Shown here one piece after another: positions 8,678 through 16,382 of a stretch of 28,998 nt of DNA. The position numbers and the translations under genes were made by a program. Numbering within the stretch: position 1 is the stretch's first letter; every line of letters begins with the position of its first letter. The notes under the pieces are model-generated. The model saw only the letters and a list, made by a program, of their open reading frames with translations, did no database searches and was not told the DNA's origin. The stretch lies in assembly GCA_002409975.1 (NCBI GenBank), contig DHOO01000076.1:1-28998 (forward strand), read 5' to 3'. This DNA is from Firmicutes bacterium UBA5388 (GTDB taxonomy: Bacteria > Bacillota > UBA4882 > UBA10575).

Positions 8678-8706
8678 TTGCTATACTCTAAACTTTAATT
8701 TAATAT
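8678..8706 (+). promoter_or_regulatory. Possible internal promoter before acpP
   Basis: TTGCTA (8678-8683), 17 bases, TAATAT (8701-8706). Each hexamer matches consensus at four of six positions. Extra transcription of acpP would make sense because acyl carrier protein is needed in excess, but this is weak evidence. Confidence 0.35.
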
Positions 8707-8741
8707 AAAGTTGTTATGAATTGTGGAAGGAGGTGAAGTTG

Positions 8742-8975
8742 TTGGATAAAATCTTAGAGAAAGTAAAAGAAATAGTTATTGAACAGCTCGGTGTAGAGGA
8801 GGAAGAGGTGACAGAGAAGGCCTCTTTTGTGGATGATTTAGGCGCAGATTCTTTGGACATAGTTGAATTAATTATGGCCCTCGAGGAGGAATTTGAGACT
8901 GAAATTCCTGATGAGGATGCGGAAAAAATTGCTACTGTTGGTGACGCGGTGAAATATATTAAGGAAAATGCTTAG
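8742..8975 (+). CDS. acpP: Acyl carrier protein
   Basis: The 77-residue acidic protein carries the growing acyl chain on a phosphopantetheine attached to Ser37 in GADSLDIVEL. I chose TTG 8742, six bases after the strong AAGGAGGTGA site. TTG 8739 sits only three bases away, and the in-frame TTG at 8721 lies upstream of that site. The holo-ACP synthase gene is not in the window. Two hairpins follow before fabF. Confidence 0.95.
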   Translation: MDKILEKVKEIVIEQLGVEEEEVTEKASFVDDLGADSLDIVELIMALEEEFETEIPDEDAEKIATVGDAVKYIKENA

Positions 8976-8984
8976 TAGTAGTTG

Positions 8985-9009
8985 AGTCCCGGGAAATCTC
9001 GGGACTTTA
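8985..9009 (+). terminator. Hairpin after acpP (partial terminator)
   Basis: The stem AGTCCCG/CGGGACT plus one G-T pair encloses GAAATC, followed by only three T. It is strong as a hairpin and weak as a terminator, so it may attenuate transcription into fabF or stabilise the acpP message. Confidence 0.55.
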
Positions 9010-9034
9010 AACAAATTGGACTTATTTTGTTTTT

Positions 9035-9060
9035 CCCCGCCTTAAAGGTGGGGTATTTTA
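9035..9060 (+). terminator. Second hairpin in the acpP-fabF gap
   Basis: CCCCGCC (9035-9041) pairs with GGTGGGG (9047-9053), including one G-T pair, around a five-base loop. TATTTTA follows. It lies 46 bases before the fabF start. Confidence 0.5.
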
Positions 9061-9099
9061 TCATTGGAGAATTCTTTTAATGTAAAAGAGGTGAAACAG

Positions 9100-10338
9100 A
9101 TGAGAAGAAGAGTAGTAGTAACTGGACTTGGGGTTATTTCTTCTCTTGGTCTTGATGTTAAGACTTTCTGGTCAAATATTCTTAATGGAAAATCGGGTAT
9201 TTCGCGAGTAGAATCTTTTAATACTACGGATTTTGATTCAAAAATTGCTGCCGAGATCAAAGATTTTCTTCCTACAGATTATCTAGAGAAAAAAGAAGCC
9301 AGAAGAATGGATCGCTTTGTTCAATTTGCCGTCGTTGCGGCTAAACAGGCTTTTGATAATTGTAAATTGCGGATTACCGAGGAGAATGCCCACCGCGTGG
9401 GGGTGTTAATTGGTTCTGGAATTGGAGGAATCAAAACCTTTGAAGATCAAGCCCGAACTTTAATGGAAAAAGGACCGCGGCGAGTAAGTCCCTTTTTTAT
9501 TCCGATGATTATTCCTGATATGGCCTCCGGGCAGGTTTCGATTTTTACCGGGGCGCGAGGCCCGAATTTAGCGGCGGTTACTGCCTGTGCTTCCAGTACT
9601 CATGCGATTGGAGAGGCATTAAGGATCATACAATATGGGGATGCGGATCTGATGATTGCCGGGGGCGCGGAAGCTACAATTACTGGATTGGCGATGGCTG
9701 GTTTTAGCTCAGCCGGCGCCTTATCTAAGCAGAATGATCATCCGGAAAAAGCTAGTCGGCCTTTTGATGCCAAAAGAGACGGTTTTGTGATGGGTGAAGG
9801 CGCCGGAATTGTGGTCTTAGAAGAACTCCAACATGCTCTCGCCAGGGGAGCTAAGATTTACGGTGAGGTTACCGGTTATGGCCTGTCTGGAGATGCTTAT
9901 CATATCACTTCTCCACACCCGGAAGGGATAGGAGCGATGAAAGCCATGCAAATGGCGGTCAAAGACGCTGGTTGGGAGCCGGAACAAGTAGATTATATTA
10001 ATGCCCATGGCACCTCTACCATACAGAATGATTTATTGGAAACTAAAGCGATCAAACTGCTGTTTAAAGATCATGCTTCTCAATTAGCTGTTAGTTCTAC
10101 CAAATCAATGACTGGACATTTATTAGGGGCTGCCGGTGGCGTAGAGGCAATTATCTGTTTATTAGCGCTAAAACAGGGGATTATACCAGCGACCACAAAT
10201 TATGAGTATCCTGATCCGGATTGTGATTTGGATTATGTTCCTAACGAACCTAGAAGAAAAGCGATTTTACATGTTCTCTCTAATTCTTTTGGTTTTGGTG
10301 GTCATAATGCTTCTTTAGCTTTTGCTAAATATGAATAG
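9100..10338 (+). CDS. fabF: 3-oxoacyl-ACP synthase II FabF
   Basis: FabF condenses malonyl-ACP with acyl-ACP to extend fatty acids. The 412-residue protein has the full Cys-His-His triad of KAS I/II enzymes: Cys163 (TACASSTHA), His303 (NAHGTSTIQND) and His340 (SMTGHLLGAAGG). I chose ATG 9100 behind AAAGAGGTGA. The longer in-frame start at 9064 would add 12 non-conserved residues and lacks a ribosome binding site. A perfect 13-bp stem follows the stop. Confidence 0.97.
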   Translation: MRRRVVVTGLGVISSLGLDVKTFWSNILNGKSGISRVESFNTTDFDSKIAAEIKDFLPTDYLEKKEARRMDRFVQFAVVAAKQAFDNCKLRITEENAHRVGVLIGSGIGGIKTFEDQARTLMEKGPRRVSPFFIPMIIPDMASGQVSIFTGARGPNLAAVTACASSTHAIGEALRIIQYGDADLMIAGGAEATITGLAMAGFSSAGALSKQNDHPEKASRPFDAKRDGFVMGEGAGIVVLEELQHALARGAKIYGEVTGYGLSGDAYHITSPHPEGIGAMKAMQMAVKDAGWEPEQVDYINAHGTSTIQNDLLETKAIKLLFKDHASQLAVSSTKSMTGHLLGAAGGVEAIICLLALKQGIIPATTNYEYPDPDCDLDYVPNEPRRKAILHVLSNSFGFGGHNASLAFAKYE

Positions 10339-10341
10339 TTT

Positions 10342-10372
10342 AACTGGTTCCCCTAGTATAGGGGAACCAGTT
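10342..10372 (+). terminator. 13-bp perfect hairpin after fabF
   Basis: AACTGGTTCCCCT (10342-10354) pairs exactly with 10360-10372 around AGTAT. No T tract follows, so it may terminate poorly or act as an mRNA 3' stabiliser, letting transcription continue into rnc. Confidence 0.6.
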
Positions 10373-10397
10373 GATATGGATTTTAAAGTGACTGGTA

Positions 10398-10418
10398 GTA
10401 GCCGGCGTGAAAGATTAC
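10398..10418 (+). repeat. Partial copy of the dispersed palindromic repeat
   Basis: GTAGCCGGCGT here is identical to the first part of the element as read on the minus strand at 21090-21112. The rest is diverged, with about 17 of 22 bases matching overall. It lies in the fabF-rnc gap. Confidence 0.45.
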
Positions 10419-10453
10419 TTGAAGCGCAGAAATATTTTTAAAAAAGGACGAAG

Positions 10454-11149
10454 ATGATGAACTCAGAAGAACCTTTAAAAGAATTAAATGAATTTGCTCA
10501 AAAACTGGGTCTCTTCAAACAAAACTATTTGTTACTTAAACGGGCGCTTGCTCATCGTTCTTTTGTTCATGAAACAGGAGGAGAATCAAATGAACGTTTG
10601 GAATTTCTGGGGGATTCAGTTTTATCCTTAGTGATTAGTGAATATATTTATAAAAATTTTCCCCATAAGTCTGAGGGAGACCTGTCTAAATGGCGAGCTT
10701 ATCTGGTTAGTTCACATAGTCTTGCTGGGATTGCTAAAAGAATAGAGCTGGGAAATTATTTATTATTAGGTGTTGGTGAAGACAAATCGGGTGGCCGAGA
10801 AAGAAGGTCGTTATTGGCTGATGCGATGGAAGCATTGATTGCTGCTATTTATCTTGAGTATGGATGGGAGCGGGTTAAAGAGTTTATTATTAATCTTTGG
10901 GAACCACTTATTGCGCAAATGAATAAGTATAACCAGCCTATTGACTCCAAAACCCTATTACAAGAAACTTTACAAAGTAAAGGTTCTGCTCCTAAATATA
11001 AATTACTAAGCGCTAAAGGACCGGACCATAATCGGGTTTATTCGGTAGCGGTTTATGATGAAGATCGATTATTAGGAAAAGGGAGCGGAAAAAGTAAAAA
11101 AGAGGCTGAACAGGAGGCTGCCGAGAAAGCTTTAAAAATATTGGAATAA
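10454..11149 (+). CDS. rnc: Ribonuclease III
   Basis: RNase III cuts double-stranded RNA and processes rRNA precursors. The 231-residue protein carries the signature NERLEFLGDSVL (46-57) with Glu50 and Asp54, and the second metal-binding pair Asp123 and Glu126 in DAMEALIAAIY. A C-terminal double-stranded-RNA-binding domain (about 158-230) ends GKGSGKSKKEAEQEAA. ATG 10454 and ATG 10457 are both possible; only a modest AAGGA lies upstream. Following the fatty-acid cluster is its usual place in Bacillota. Confidence 0.96.
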   Translation: MMNSEEPLKELNEFAQKLGLFKQNYLLLKRALAHRSFVHETGGESNERLEFLGDSVLSLVISEYIYKNFPHKSEGDLSKWRAYLVSSHSLAGIAKRIELGNYLLLGVGEDKSGGRERRSLLADAMEALIAAIYLEYGWERVKEFIINLWEPLIAQMNKYNQPIDSKTLLQETLQSKGSAPKYKLLSAKGPDHNRVYSVAVYDEDRLLGKGSGKSKKEAEQEAAEKALKILE

Positions 11150-11176
11150 ATATTTGGGATGGGAAATAGGAACTAA

Positions 11177-11204
11177 GGAGGAATTTTTAGTTAACTGTGG
11201 AATT
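11177..11204 (+). promoter_or_regulatory. SigH-type promoter of spoVS
   Basis: The sequence matches the known sigma-H pattern RnAGGAwWW-N11-RnnGAAww at every defined position: GGAGGAATT (11177-11185), 11 bases, GTGGAATT (11197-11204). Expected transcription start is about 50 bases before the TTG start of spoVS. spoVS is a sigma-H target in Bacillus subtilis, and a SigH-like gene follows spoVS here. Confidence 0.7.
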
Positions 11205-11259
11205 AACATTATATATACCTTATATTTAAAATAGGATTATAAGTAGGGGGGTTAACTTT

Positions 11260-11520
11260 TTGGAGATACTAAAAGTCTCTGCTGGCTCCAATCCTAAATC
11301 GGTAGCTGGCGCCTTGGCAGCAGTTATACGGGAAAAAAATTGTGCTGAACTTCAGGCGGTAGGAGCTGGCGCCGTTAATCAAAGTATCAAAGCCATAGCA
11401 ATAACCAGGGGTTATGTAGCCCCCAATGGTATTAATTTAATTTGTATCCCGGCCTTTTCCGAGATACTGATTGATGGGGAGGAAAGAACAGCCATTAGAT
11501 TTATTGTTCAACCAAGATAG
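11260..11520 (+). CDS. spoVS: Stage V sporulation protein S
   Basis: This 86-residue protein is a close match to the very conserved SpoVS family: MEILKVSAGSNPKSVAGALA at the start, GAGAVNQSIKAIAI in the middle, IDGEERTAIRF near the end. SpoVS is an Alba-like small protein needed for proper coat assembly and septation events during sporulation. The start is TTG 11260, eight bases after AGGGGGG. A SigH-type promoter lies upstream and an intrinsic terminator directly downstream, so it is probably a single-gene unit. It supports a spore-forming lineage. Confidence 0.96.
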   Translation: MEILKVSAGSNPKSVAGALAAVIREKNCAELQAVGAGAVNQSIKAIAITRGYVAPNGINLICIPAFSEILIDGEERTAIRFIVQPR

Positions 11521-11527
11521 TACTAAT

Positions 11528-11553
11528 ACGCCCGGTTGGGCGTTTTCTTTTTT
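11528..11553 (+). terminator. Intrinsic terminator after spoVS
   Basis: ACGCCC pairs with GGGCGT around GGTT, followed by TTTCTTTTTT. Confidence 0.9.
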
Positions 11554-11634
11554 CGGGCATATTAAGGACAACCTGACCATATAATTTAACAGAACTCACA
11601 TTAATCTACTTTTTTACCTGCAGGGGGTGATATA

Positions 11635-12321
11635 GTGACCACTCCGAACCAAAAGAGAGATCTGGAGCTGTTAAGCAAAATAAGAAATGGTCAGGACGGG
11701 GAGGCTAAAGAAGAACTTATTCATAAATATATTCCAATGGTAAAACATATTGTAAAAAAGAAGTTTAACAAGATGTATGAGTTTGAGGATTTAATACAAG
11801 AAGGCTTAATCAGTCTGTTAAAAGCCATTGAAGATTATGACGGAGAGCAGTACGCAATTAAATTTAGCACTTTTGCTTATATCTGTATCTTAAGGAAAAT
11901 ATTAAATATACAAAAGTACTTTACTACTGCTAAATATCAATTTACCGTCAATACGATCTCATTATGCCGGTATTTGGATGCCGATGAATCCAAAAGATTA
12001 CTGGATATTATCGATTTTTGTTCACTTGATCCCCAAGAATTGGTAATTGAGAAGTTGACCACTAGACGTTTAATTGAGGTGCTTAAGGCCAATCTTACTA
12101 AAATTGAATATACTGTTCTATCTATGTATCTTCAAGGTTTAAATTGCGGAGAGATTGGCAAGATGTTAGCTTTAGAAAGCAAAGTTATTGATAATGCGAA
12201 AACCAGGGCCAGACATAAACTCCAGAGAATAGTCGAAAAATATGGTTCCCTTTCTAACCCTCTAGTTCCCTTGCAAACTAGAAGACGGGCGGATTTAGCT
12301 ATGAAGGTGAAAGTGATCTAA
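11635..12321 (+). CDS. Sigma-70 family RNA polymerase sigma factor, SigH-like
   Basis: The 228-residue protein starts at GTG 11635 behind GGGGGTGA. Region 2 is seen as YEFEDLIQEGLISLLKAIEDYD and FSTFAYICILRKI (about 45-90). Region 4 (about 150-205) ends in a helix-turn-helix with SKVIDNAKTRARHKLQR, closely resembling the VKSIDNALQRVKRKLEK helix of Bacillus SigH. LLDIIDFCSLDPQELVI also matches the linker of SigH. A basic C-terminal tail of about 25 residues goes beyond the usual end. The usual SigH neighbours (rlmB, secE, nusG) are missing, so this may be a paralogue and I give no symbol. TATAAT at 11580-11585 may be part of its promoter, but no good -35 is visible. Confidence 0.85.
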   Translation: MTTPNQKRDLELLSKIRNGQDGEAKEELIHKYIPMVKHIVKKKFNKMYEFEDLIQEGLISLLKAIEDYDGEQYAIKFSTFAYICILRKILNIQKYFTTAKYQFTVNTISLCRYLDADESKRLLDIIDFCSLDPQELVIEKLTTRRLIEVLKANLTKIEYTVLSMYLQGLNCGEIGKMLALESKVIDNAKTRARHKLQRIVEKYGSLSNPLVPLQTRRRADLAMKVKVI

Positions 12322-12535
12322 ACTTTTTAGCCGAACTAGTAGCCGGGTCAATTCCGACTTAAGTAGGCCTTTGATTTGGCAATAACAGGCTTTAAATTAC
12401 TTGCATGTTTATGATTAATTTTGTCTTAAGACAAAAATATGGTCGGAACAAAAGAAAGATGTGATTAACTCTTTTTTGGGGTTTCTGTTGAGGGATTCCC
12501 CAGATTTTAATTAGCAAAAAGAAAGTTCTCTTTAG

Positions 12536-12575
12536 TCACTCCTATATGGGGCAAAGCTTATATGGAGTGATTTTT
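12536..12575 (+). terminator. Terminator-like hairpin in the 12322-12902 gap
   Basis: TCACTCC (12536-12542) pairs with GGAGTGA (12564-12570), extended by four A-T pairs after a single-base bulge, with a 12-base loop and a T5 tail. It may end transcription from the sigma gene 215 bases upstream, or belong to an unrecognised leader. Confidence 0.55.
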
Positions 12576-12577
12576 AT

Positions 12578-12775
12578 TGCACAAAATGTGGCAGTAAGGT
12601 GGTAAGAGCAGGAGACATGGTAAATTTTGTAAAAATAAGTCTAATGTGCAATCAAGGTTGTAAATTAAGAAAAGTCGAGCTAGTGGTAAACTTCCATTCA
12701 CTTAAATGCTTGTATTTCGAAAAATACCATTTAGTTCTTGCAAAGTTAGATTTGGTATTTAGTTTTCTAGTTTAA
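12578..12775 (+). pseudogene. Possible zinc-ribbon ORF remnant
   Basis: One frame reads CTKCGSKVV and, about 20 residues later, MCNQGCK: two C-x2-C/C-x3-C knuckles spaced as in a small zinc ribbon. The frame is open from just after a stop at 12533-12535 to about 12775, but no ATG, GTG or TTG with a ribosome binding site lies at its head. It is either a decayed gene or chance; I cannot name a family. Confidence 0.25.
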
Positions 12776-12902
12776 TGTCGATGTATTTAGTAAATTTGAT
12801 ATGTTGGAAAGGGGAGTAATGAAAGGATAGGAGCGCCTGTTTTAGTAATGATAGAATTTTAGAATGAAAAAGGAATGAAGAAAGCAATAAGGAGGTTTTA
12901 TT

Positions 12903-14927
12903 ATGTTTAACAAACTAAAAATTGGACCAAAAATGATTATTCTTTTTCTGATTATTGGATTGATACCAATGCTGATTATGGCGCTAGTCTCTTATTCGCT
13001 CTCAAAGCAATCGCTGATCCACGGGGTGGAAACTGACATTAACATGTATCAAGACCAACTAAGAATCATCGTAGGAAACTGGTTTGAAGCTCAGAAAAAT
13101 ACGGCTGTGATAATGTCTGTTACTAGGGATGTCTACGAAAGCCTTAACTATTATGAGAAGCGCTCGCTAGAGGAATGGAATGATAGGAATACGGAGATTT
13201 TAATGCCGTATCTCAGGAAAACACAGGAAGAAAATGATTTCTCTCTTATTGCAGTAATCAACAATTTAGGAAAAACAATAAGTGCTACTGATAGTTTACG
13301 GATAAACGACGATATGAGTAGTAGAGACTACTTTAAAAAGGCTATGATGGGCATGACCAACACTTCGGAGATTTTTTACTCTGACTTCTTAAATGGACTT
13401 GGTGTGGTTATTGCAACACCAGTATACAGTAACAGAGTGTCAGGCGAGATTACAGGGGTAATGGTTCTGTTCTTAGATGCTTCAAAGATCAGCGAGATGA
13501 TAACCAGCGGTTTAGAGTCCTTTGGAAAAACGGCGGATGCTTTTCTCACCGATGTTAATCGCACCTTGTTGACGGTACCCCGTTTTCAGTTGCAGGGAGT
13601 GGAAGTGCTAAAGACCAAGGTTCATACCTTAGCCGTGGAAAAGGTTACTAGGGAAATCTCCCTTGGTAATTCTGATTTTAATGAAGTTTTTATCTATGAT
13701 GATATATACGGGAAGAAAGTAATCGGTAATAGTAGTACATTTATTCTTGGTGAGCAAATGGTAGGTTTTACTCTGCAAGTCGATTATGAAGAAGCGTTTG
13801 CGTCAATTAGTATACTGCAAAAAATCGTTTTCGGACTGACTGTATTGATCGTCGTCATCGTGGGTCTTATTGGCTATTTGTTTGCTCGTTCTATGACCAA
13901 ACCATTGCTGAAGGTTTATGAGAAATTGGGGGTAATGGCTGCCGGAGACTTTACGGTCCATTTTGAAATTAATCGTAAAGATGAGCTTGGAGAGATGGGT
14001 GCTCAATTGAATCATACAACGGCTCAACTTAAGGATGCTCTTACTATGGTTATTAGTTCCTCAGAGAGTGTTCAAGTCGCTTCCCATCAGATTGCCGACG
14101 GTAATCAGGACCTCTCTCAGCGTACTCAGGAACAGGCTGCTTCTTTAGAAGAGATCACCTCCACGATAGAAGAGATCACCTCTTCCATCAAACAAGTCGG
14201 CGCTAACTCAGAGCAAGCAAATCAAATTTCTCAAGTTACCTTGGAAACAGTTAATGAAGGTGATGAATCAATCAAAGAGACGATCGAGGCTATGAATGAG
14301 ATCTCGCACAGTAGTAAACAGATTGCCGAAATTATCAAGGTAGTTAATGATATTGCTTTCCAAACTAACTTATTGGCCTTAAATGCTGCCGTTGAGGCGG
14401 CTCGCGCCGGGGAGCAGGGCCGAGGTTTTGCCGTCGTGGCAGCGGAAGTTCGAAATTTAGCCGGTAGGACCGCTGAATCTGCTAAAGAGATTGAGAATCT
14501 AATCAATGAAAGTGTAAAACGGGTGGATCGCGGTAATGTCATGATTCAAAAATCTTCCGAGATGCTAAAAAAAATTGTGGAGAATACTAAAAAAACTTCT
14601 GACGTCATTGTGGAAGTAGCCGCGGCCATGCGCGAGCAGTCCGGTGCTATTGGACAGGTACAGACCTCGATCGAGCAGCTTAATCAGGTAACACAGGAAA
14701 ACGCTGCTATGGTGGAAGAGATCAGCGCTACCAGTCAAGCATTAGATGCCGAAGCGGAGAATTTACGTAACGAGGTTGCGCAGTTTAAAGTCGGGGAGAG
14801 TGAAAAACCCCAGCAGAAAGTGAAAGATATAAAAGATACAGACGGGGGAATAAAAAAAGGTATGTCTGTTCAAGAACGTGCAGATAAAACAGGAAAATTT
14901 CATCAAGATAGTTTGGAACGATTTTGA
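12903..14927 (+). CDS. Methyl-accepting chemotaxis protein with extracytoplasmic Cache-type sensor
   Basis: The 674-residue transmembrane receptor signals through CheW and CheA to the flagellar motor. Order: membrane helix (about 12-32), extracytoplasmic sensor of about 265 residues with Cache features (SSRDYFKKAM, then GVVIATPVYSN and GEITGVMVLFLD), second helix (about 306-328), HAMP domain (about 329-380), and the signalling domain with its conserved hairpin tip near 480-520 (DIAFQTNLLALNAAVEAARA, then GRGFAVVAAEVRNLA). A lysine-rich tail follows, with no obvious pentapeptide for methylation enzymes. AAGGAGG lies upstream. The ligand cannot be told. cheW follows after 15 bases. Confidence 0.95.
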   Translation: MFNKLKIGPKMIILFLIIGLIPMLIMALVSYSLSKQSLIHGVETDINMYQDQLRIIVGNWFEAQKNTAVIMSVTRDVYESLNYYEKRSLEEWNDRNTEILMPYLRKTQEENDFSLIAVINNLGKTISATDSLRINDDMSSRDYFKKAMMGMTNTSEIFYSDFLNGLGVVIATPVYSNRVSGEITGVMVLFLDASKISEMITSGLESFGKTADAFLTDVNRTLLTVPRFQLQGVEVLKTKVHTLAVEKVTREISLGNSDFNEVFIYDDIYGKKVIGNSSTFILGEQMVGFTLQVDYEEAFASISILQKIVFGLTVLIVVIVGLIGYLFARSMTKPLLKVYEKLGVMAAGDFTVHFEINRKDELGEMGAQLNHTTAQLKDALTMVISSSESVQVASHQIADGNQDLSQRTQEQAASLEEITSTIEEITSSIKQVGANSEQANQISQVTLETVNEGDESIKETIEAMNEISHSSKQIAEIIKVVNDIAFQTNLLALNAAVEAARAGEQGRGFAVVAAEVRNLAGRTAESAKEIENLINESVKRVDRGNVMIQKSSEMLKKIVENTKKTSDVIVEVAAAMREQSGAIGQVQTSIEQLNQVTQENAAMVEEISATSQALDAEAENLRNEVAQFKVGESEKPQQKVKDIKDTDGGIKKGMSVQERADKTGKFHQDSLERF

Positions 14928-14942
14928 TAGGGGGATTGCTCT

Positions 14943-15491
14943 ATGGCGGGAACAGATAATACCTTAGATATTTTAAACTTACAGTTAACAGGCTCGGAAA
15001 ACGAGGAACAACTAATCATCTTTACCGTTGGAGATGAGGAGTTTGGCCTGGATGTTCTTAGTGTACAAGAGATTATCAGATACACACCACCGACTAAGAT
15101 TCCGCATGCTCCCAGCTTTGTGGAAGGAGTCATTGACTTTAGAGGTGAGGTTATCCCTGTTTTGAATATGAGGGAGAAATTTGGGATTGATGCTGCTAGT
15201 AACAAGGATTTTAGTGTCATAGTAGTTATTGAGTTTACTGGTAGGATTATGGGGATAACTGTAGACGGAGTCTCAGATATTCAAAACCTGCCAAAGGAGA
15301 AGATTCAACAAACGCCGGAGTTTACTTCTCGGGAAAAGACCAAGTACCTACGAGCAGTGGGTAAACTAAAGGAAAGACTAATTTTAATTTTAGACTTGGG
15401 GAAGATCATCGATTTAAACGAAGAGAAAAAGCTAGACGAACTACTTTTACCACTTAATGAACAAGACAATAGGTTGGTGGAGAACGGGTAA
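14943..15491 (+). CDS. cheW: CheW chemotaxis adaptor
   Basis: CheW bridges receptors and the kinase CheA. The 182-residue protein has the CheW fold: LIIFTVGDEEFGLDVLSVQE near residue 22, then IPHAPSFVEGVIDFRGEVIPVLNMR (about 55-80), and a closing LILILDLGKII. It has an N-terminal extension of about 18 residues and an acidic C-terminal tail. It directly follows the receptor gene and is closed by a terminator, so receptor and adaptor form a two-gene unit without CheA, CheR or CheB nearby. Confidence 0.94.
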   Translation: MAGTDNTLDILNLQLTGSENEEQLIIFTVGDEEFGLDVLSVQEIIRYTPPTKIPHAPSFVEGVIDFRGEVIPVLNMREKFGIDAASNKDFSVIVVIEFTGRIMGITVDGVSDIQNLPKEKIQQTPEFTSREKTKYLRAVGKLKERLILILDLGKIIDLNEEKKLDELLLPLNEQDNRLVENG

Positions 15492-15535
15492 GGCGAATGG
15501 ATTGATGGGTTCAATGGTTCCTCTCTTTTCACAAA

Positions 15536-15571
15536 AAGAAAGCTGTCTCTTTTGGACAGCTTTCTTCTTTT
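15536..15571 (+). terminator. Intrinsic terminator after cheW
   Basis: A perfect 12-bp stem (AAGAAAGCTGTC at 15536-15547 with 15555-15566) has a seven-base loop and a CTTTT tail. Confidence 0.9.
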
Positions 15572-15594
15572 GATTTGCCTCTTTCTCTTTTTTG

Positions 15595-15622
15595 TTGACA
15601 AAAAATAATTATAAAATATAAT
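15595..15622 (+). promoter_or_regulatory. Sigma-A promoter of marR
   Basis: TTGACA (15595-15600), 16 bases, TATAAT (15617-15622), both perfect. It gives a leader of about 120 bases before the marR start, and that leader contains the inverted repeat at 15663-15726. Confidence 0.8.
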
Positions 15623-15662
15623 ATGTATTAAATAAAGATGTTATGAGTTAAACATAGTTTAA

Positions 15663-15726
15663 GGAATTGCATAAGGAGGCATTTCCCAGATCGGTTAAAT
15701 AGAAGTTTTGGTAATTATGCAATTCC
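15663..15726 (+). repeat. Inverted repeat in the marR leader
   Basis: GGAATTGCATAA (15663-15674) and its exact reverse complement (15715-15726) are separated by 40 bases. The inner stretch includes an AAGGAGG without a usable start. The outer eight bases recur, also inverted, before the next gene at 16279 and 16338. Candidate regulator sites or an RNA stem. Confidence 0.65.
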
Positions 15727-15751
15727 CTCAGTTATTAAGAGGAGAAGCAAA

Positions 15752-16198
15752 ATGAGAGGAATAGAATTCAAGAATGAGGTTTGGGACTTGATTCGCCTGA
15801 TCAGAATGGGGATGGATGTTGTCTTTCGGCCTATGGTCGAGTCTTTCGGTTTAACGATGTTGCAGTTACGCATCATGATTGAAATTGAAGAGAATGAACT
15901 ATCCACAGTAGGAAGTTTAGCAAGCAAGGTAGGTTTAACTAGTGGAAATGCTTCAACAATCTGTAAGAAGTTAGAAAAGACGGGTTTTATCAAACGGATC
16001 CGTAGTTCGAAAGATGAACGTTTTGTCAAACCAGTCCTTACTGAATTGGGAAAGGAGACGATAAAAAAAATAGATTTGGCGCTTCAAGAAAAATACGCCT
16101 CGATACTAGAGGCTAAAACTGAACAGGATTTTAATATTATTATGAGGGGAATAAAAAAACTTAATGAGATATTAAGTGAAATGGGGGAAATTGAATAA
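15752..16198 (+). CDS. MarR-family transcriptional regulator
   Basis: The 148-residue winged helix-turn-helix protein probably acts as a dimer that releases DNA on binding a small ligand. The HTH and wing lie at about residues 45-105: LSTVGSLASKVGLTSGNAST, then CKKLEKTGFIKRIRSSKDER, with the Asp-x-Arg wing typical of MarR. Flanking helices form the dimer domain. AAGAGGAG precedes the ATG. The shared inverted repeats before this gene and before the membrane protein at 16383 suggest it controls both. No efflux pump or oxidative-stress gene is adjacent, so the effector is unknown. Confidence 0.9.
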   Translation: MRGIEFKNEVWDLIRLIRMGMDVVFRPMVESFGLTMLQLRIMIEIEENELSTVGSLASKVGLTSGNASTICKKLEKTGFIKRIRSSKDERFVKPVLTELGKETIKKIDLALQEKYASILEAKTEQDFNIIMRGIKKLNEILSEMGEIE

Positions 16199-16239
16199 AT
16201 TGAGAAAAGAAGGTTTATTATAGAAAATATCTTTTGAAG

Positions 16240-16268
16240 TTGACGAGATGGATGCTTAGAAGAAGAAT
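16240..16268 (+). promoter_or_regulatory. Possible promoter of the 16383 membrane-protein gene
   Basis: TTGACG (16240-16245), 17 bases, AAGAAT (16263-16268). The -35 is good and the -10 weak. The second inverted repeat begins about ten bases downstream, where a repressor would block the start of transcription. Confidence 0.4.
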
Positions 16269-16277
16269 TATTGCTTT

Positions 16278-16346
16278 AGGAATTGCCTAATCAAATTATT
16301 TTAAATTTGACCACAAGATAAATCTACAATGCTTGTCGCAATTCCT
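16278..16346 (+). repeat. Inverted repeat before the membrane-protein gene
   Basis: AGGAATTGC (16278-16286) and GCAATTCCT (16338-16346) are exact reverse complements separated by 51 bases. The arms equal those of the marR leader repeat, but the spacer differs. It ends 36 bases before the start codon. Confidence 0.6.
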
Positions 16347-16382
16347 TTACTTCGAAAAAATTGCAGGAGAACTAAGTAAATC

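Larger units (their letters stand above)
12322..12902 (+). other. Long non-coding stretch before the chemotaxis gene
   Basis: About 580 bases with no ordinary gene. It holds a weak relative of the dispersed repeat (from 12339, GTAGCCGG), a terminator-like hairpin (12536-12575) and a reading frame without a normal start that resembles a zinc ribbon (12578-12775). The rest is AT-rich. AAGGAGG lies just before the ATG at 12903. I could not identify the promoter of the chemotaxis gene with confidence. Confidence 0.6.

Noticed and set aside
12760..12800. Sigma-28 (flagellar) promoter before the chemotaxis receptor
   Set aside because: A GTCGATGT string resembles the -10 element, but no TAAA-type -35 lies at the required distance.
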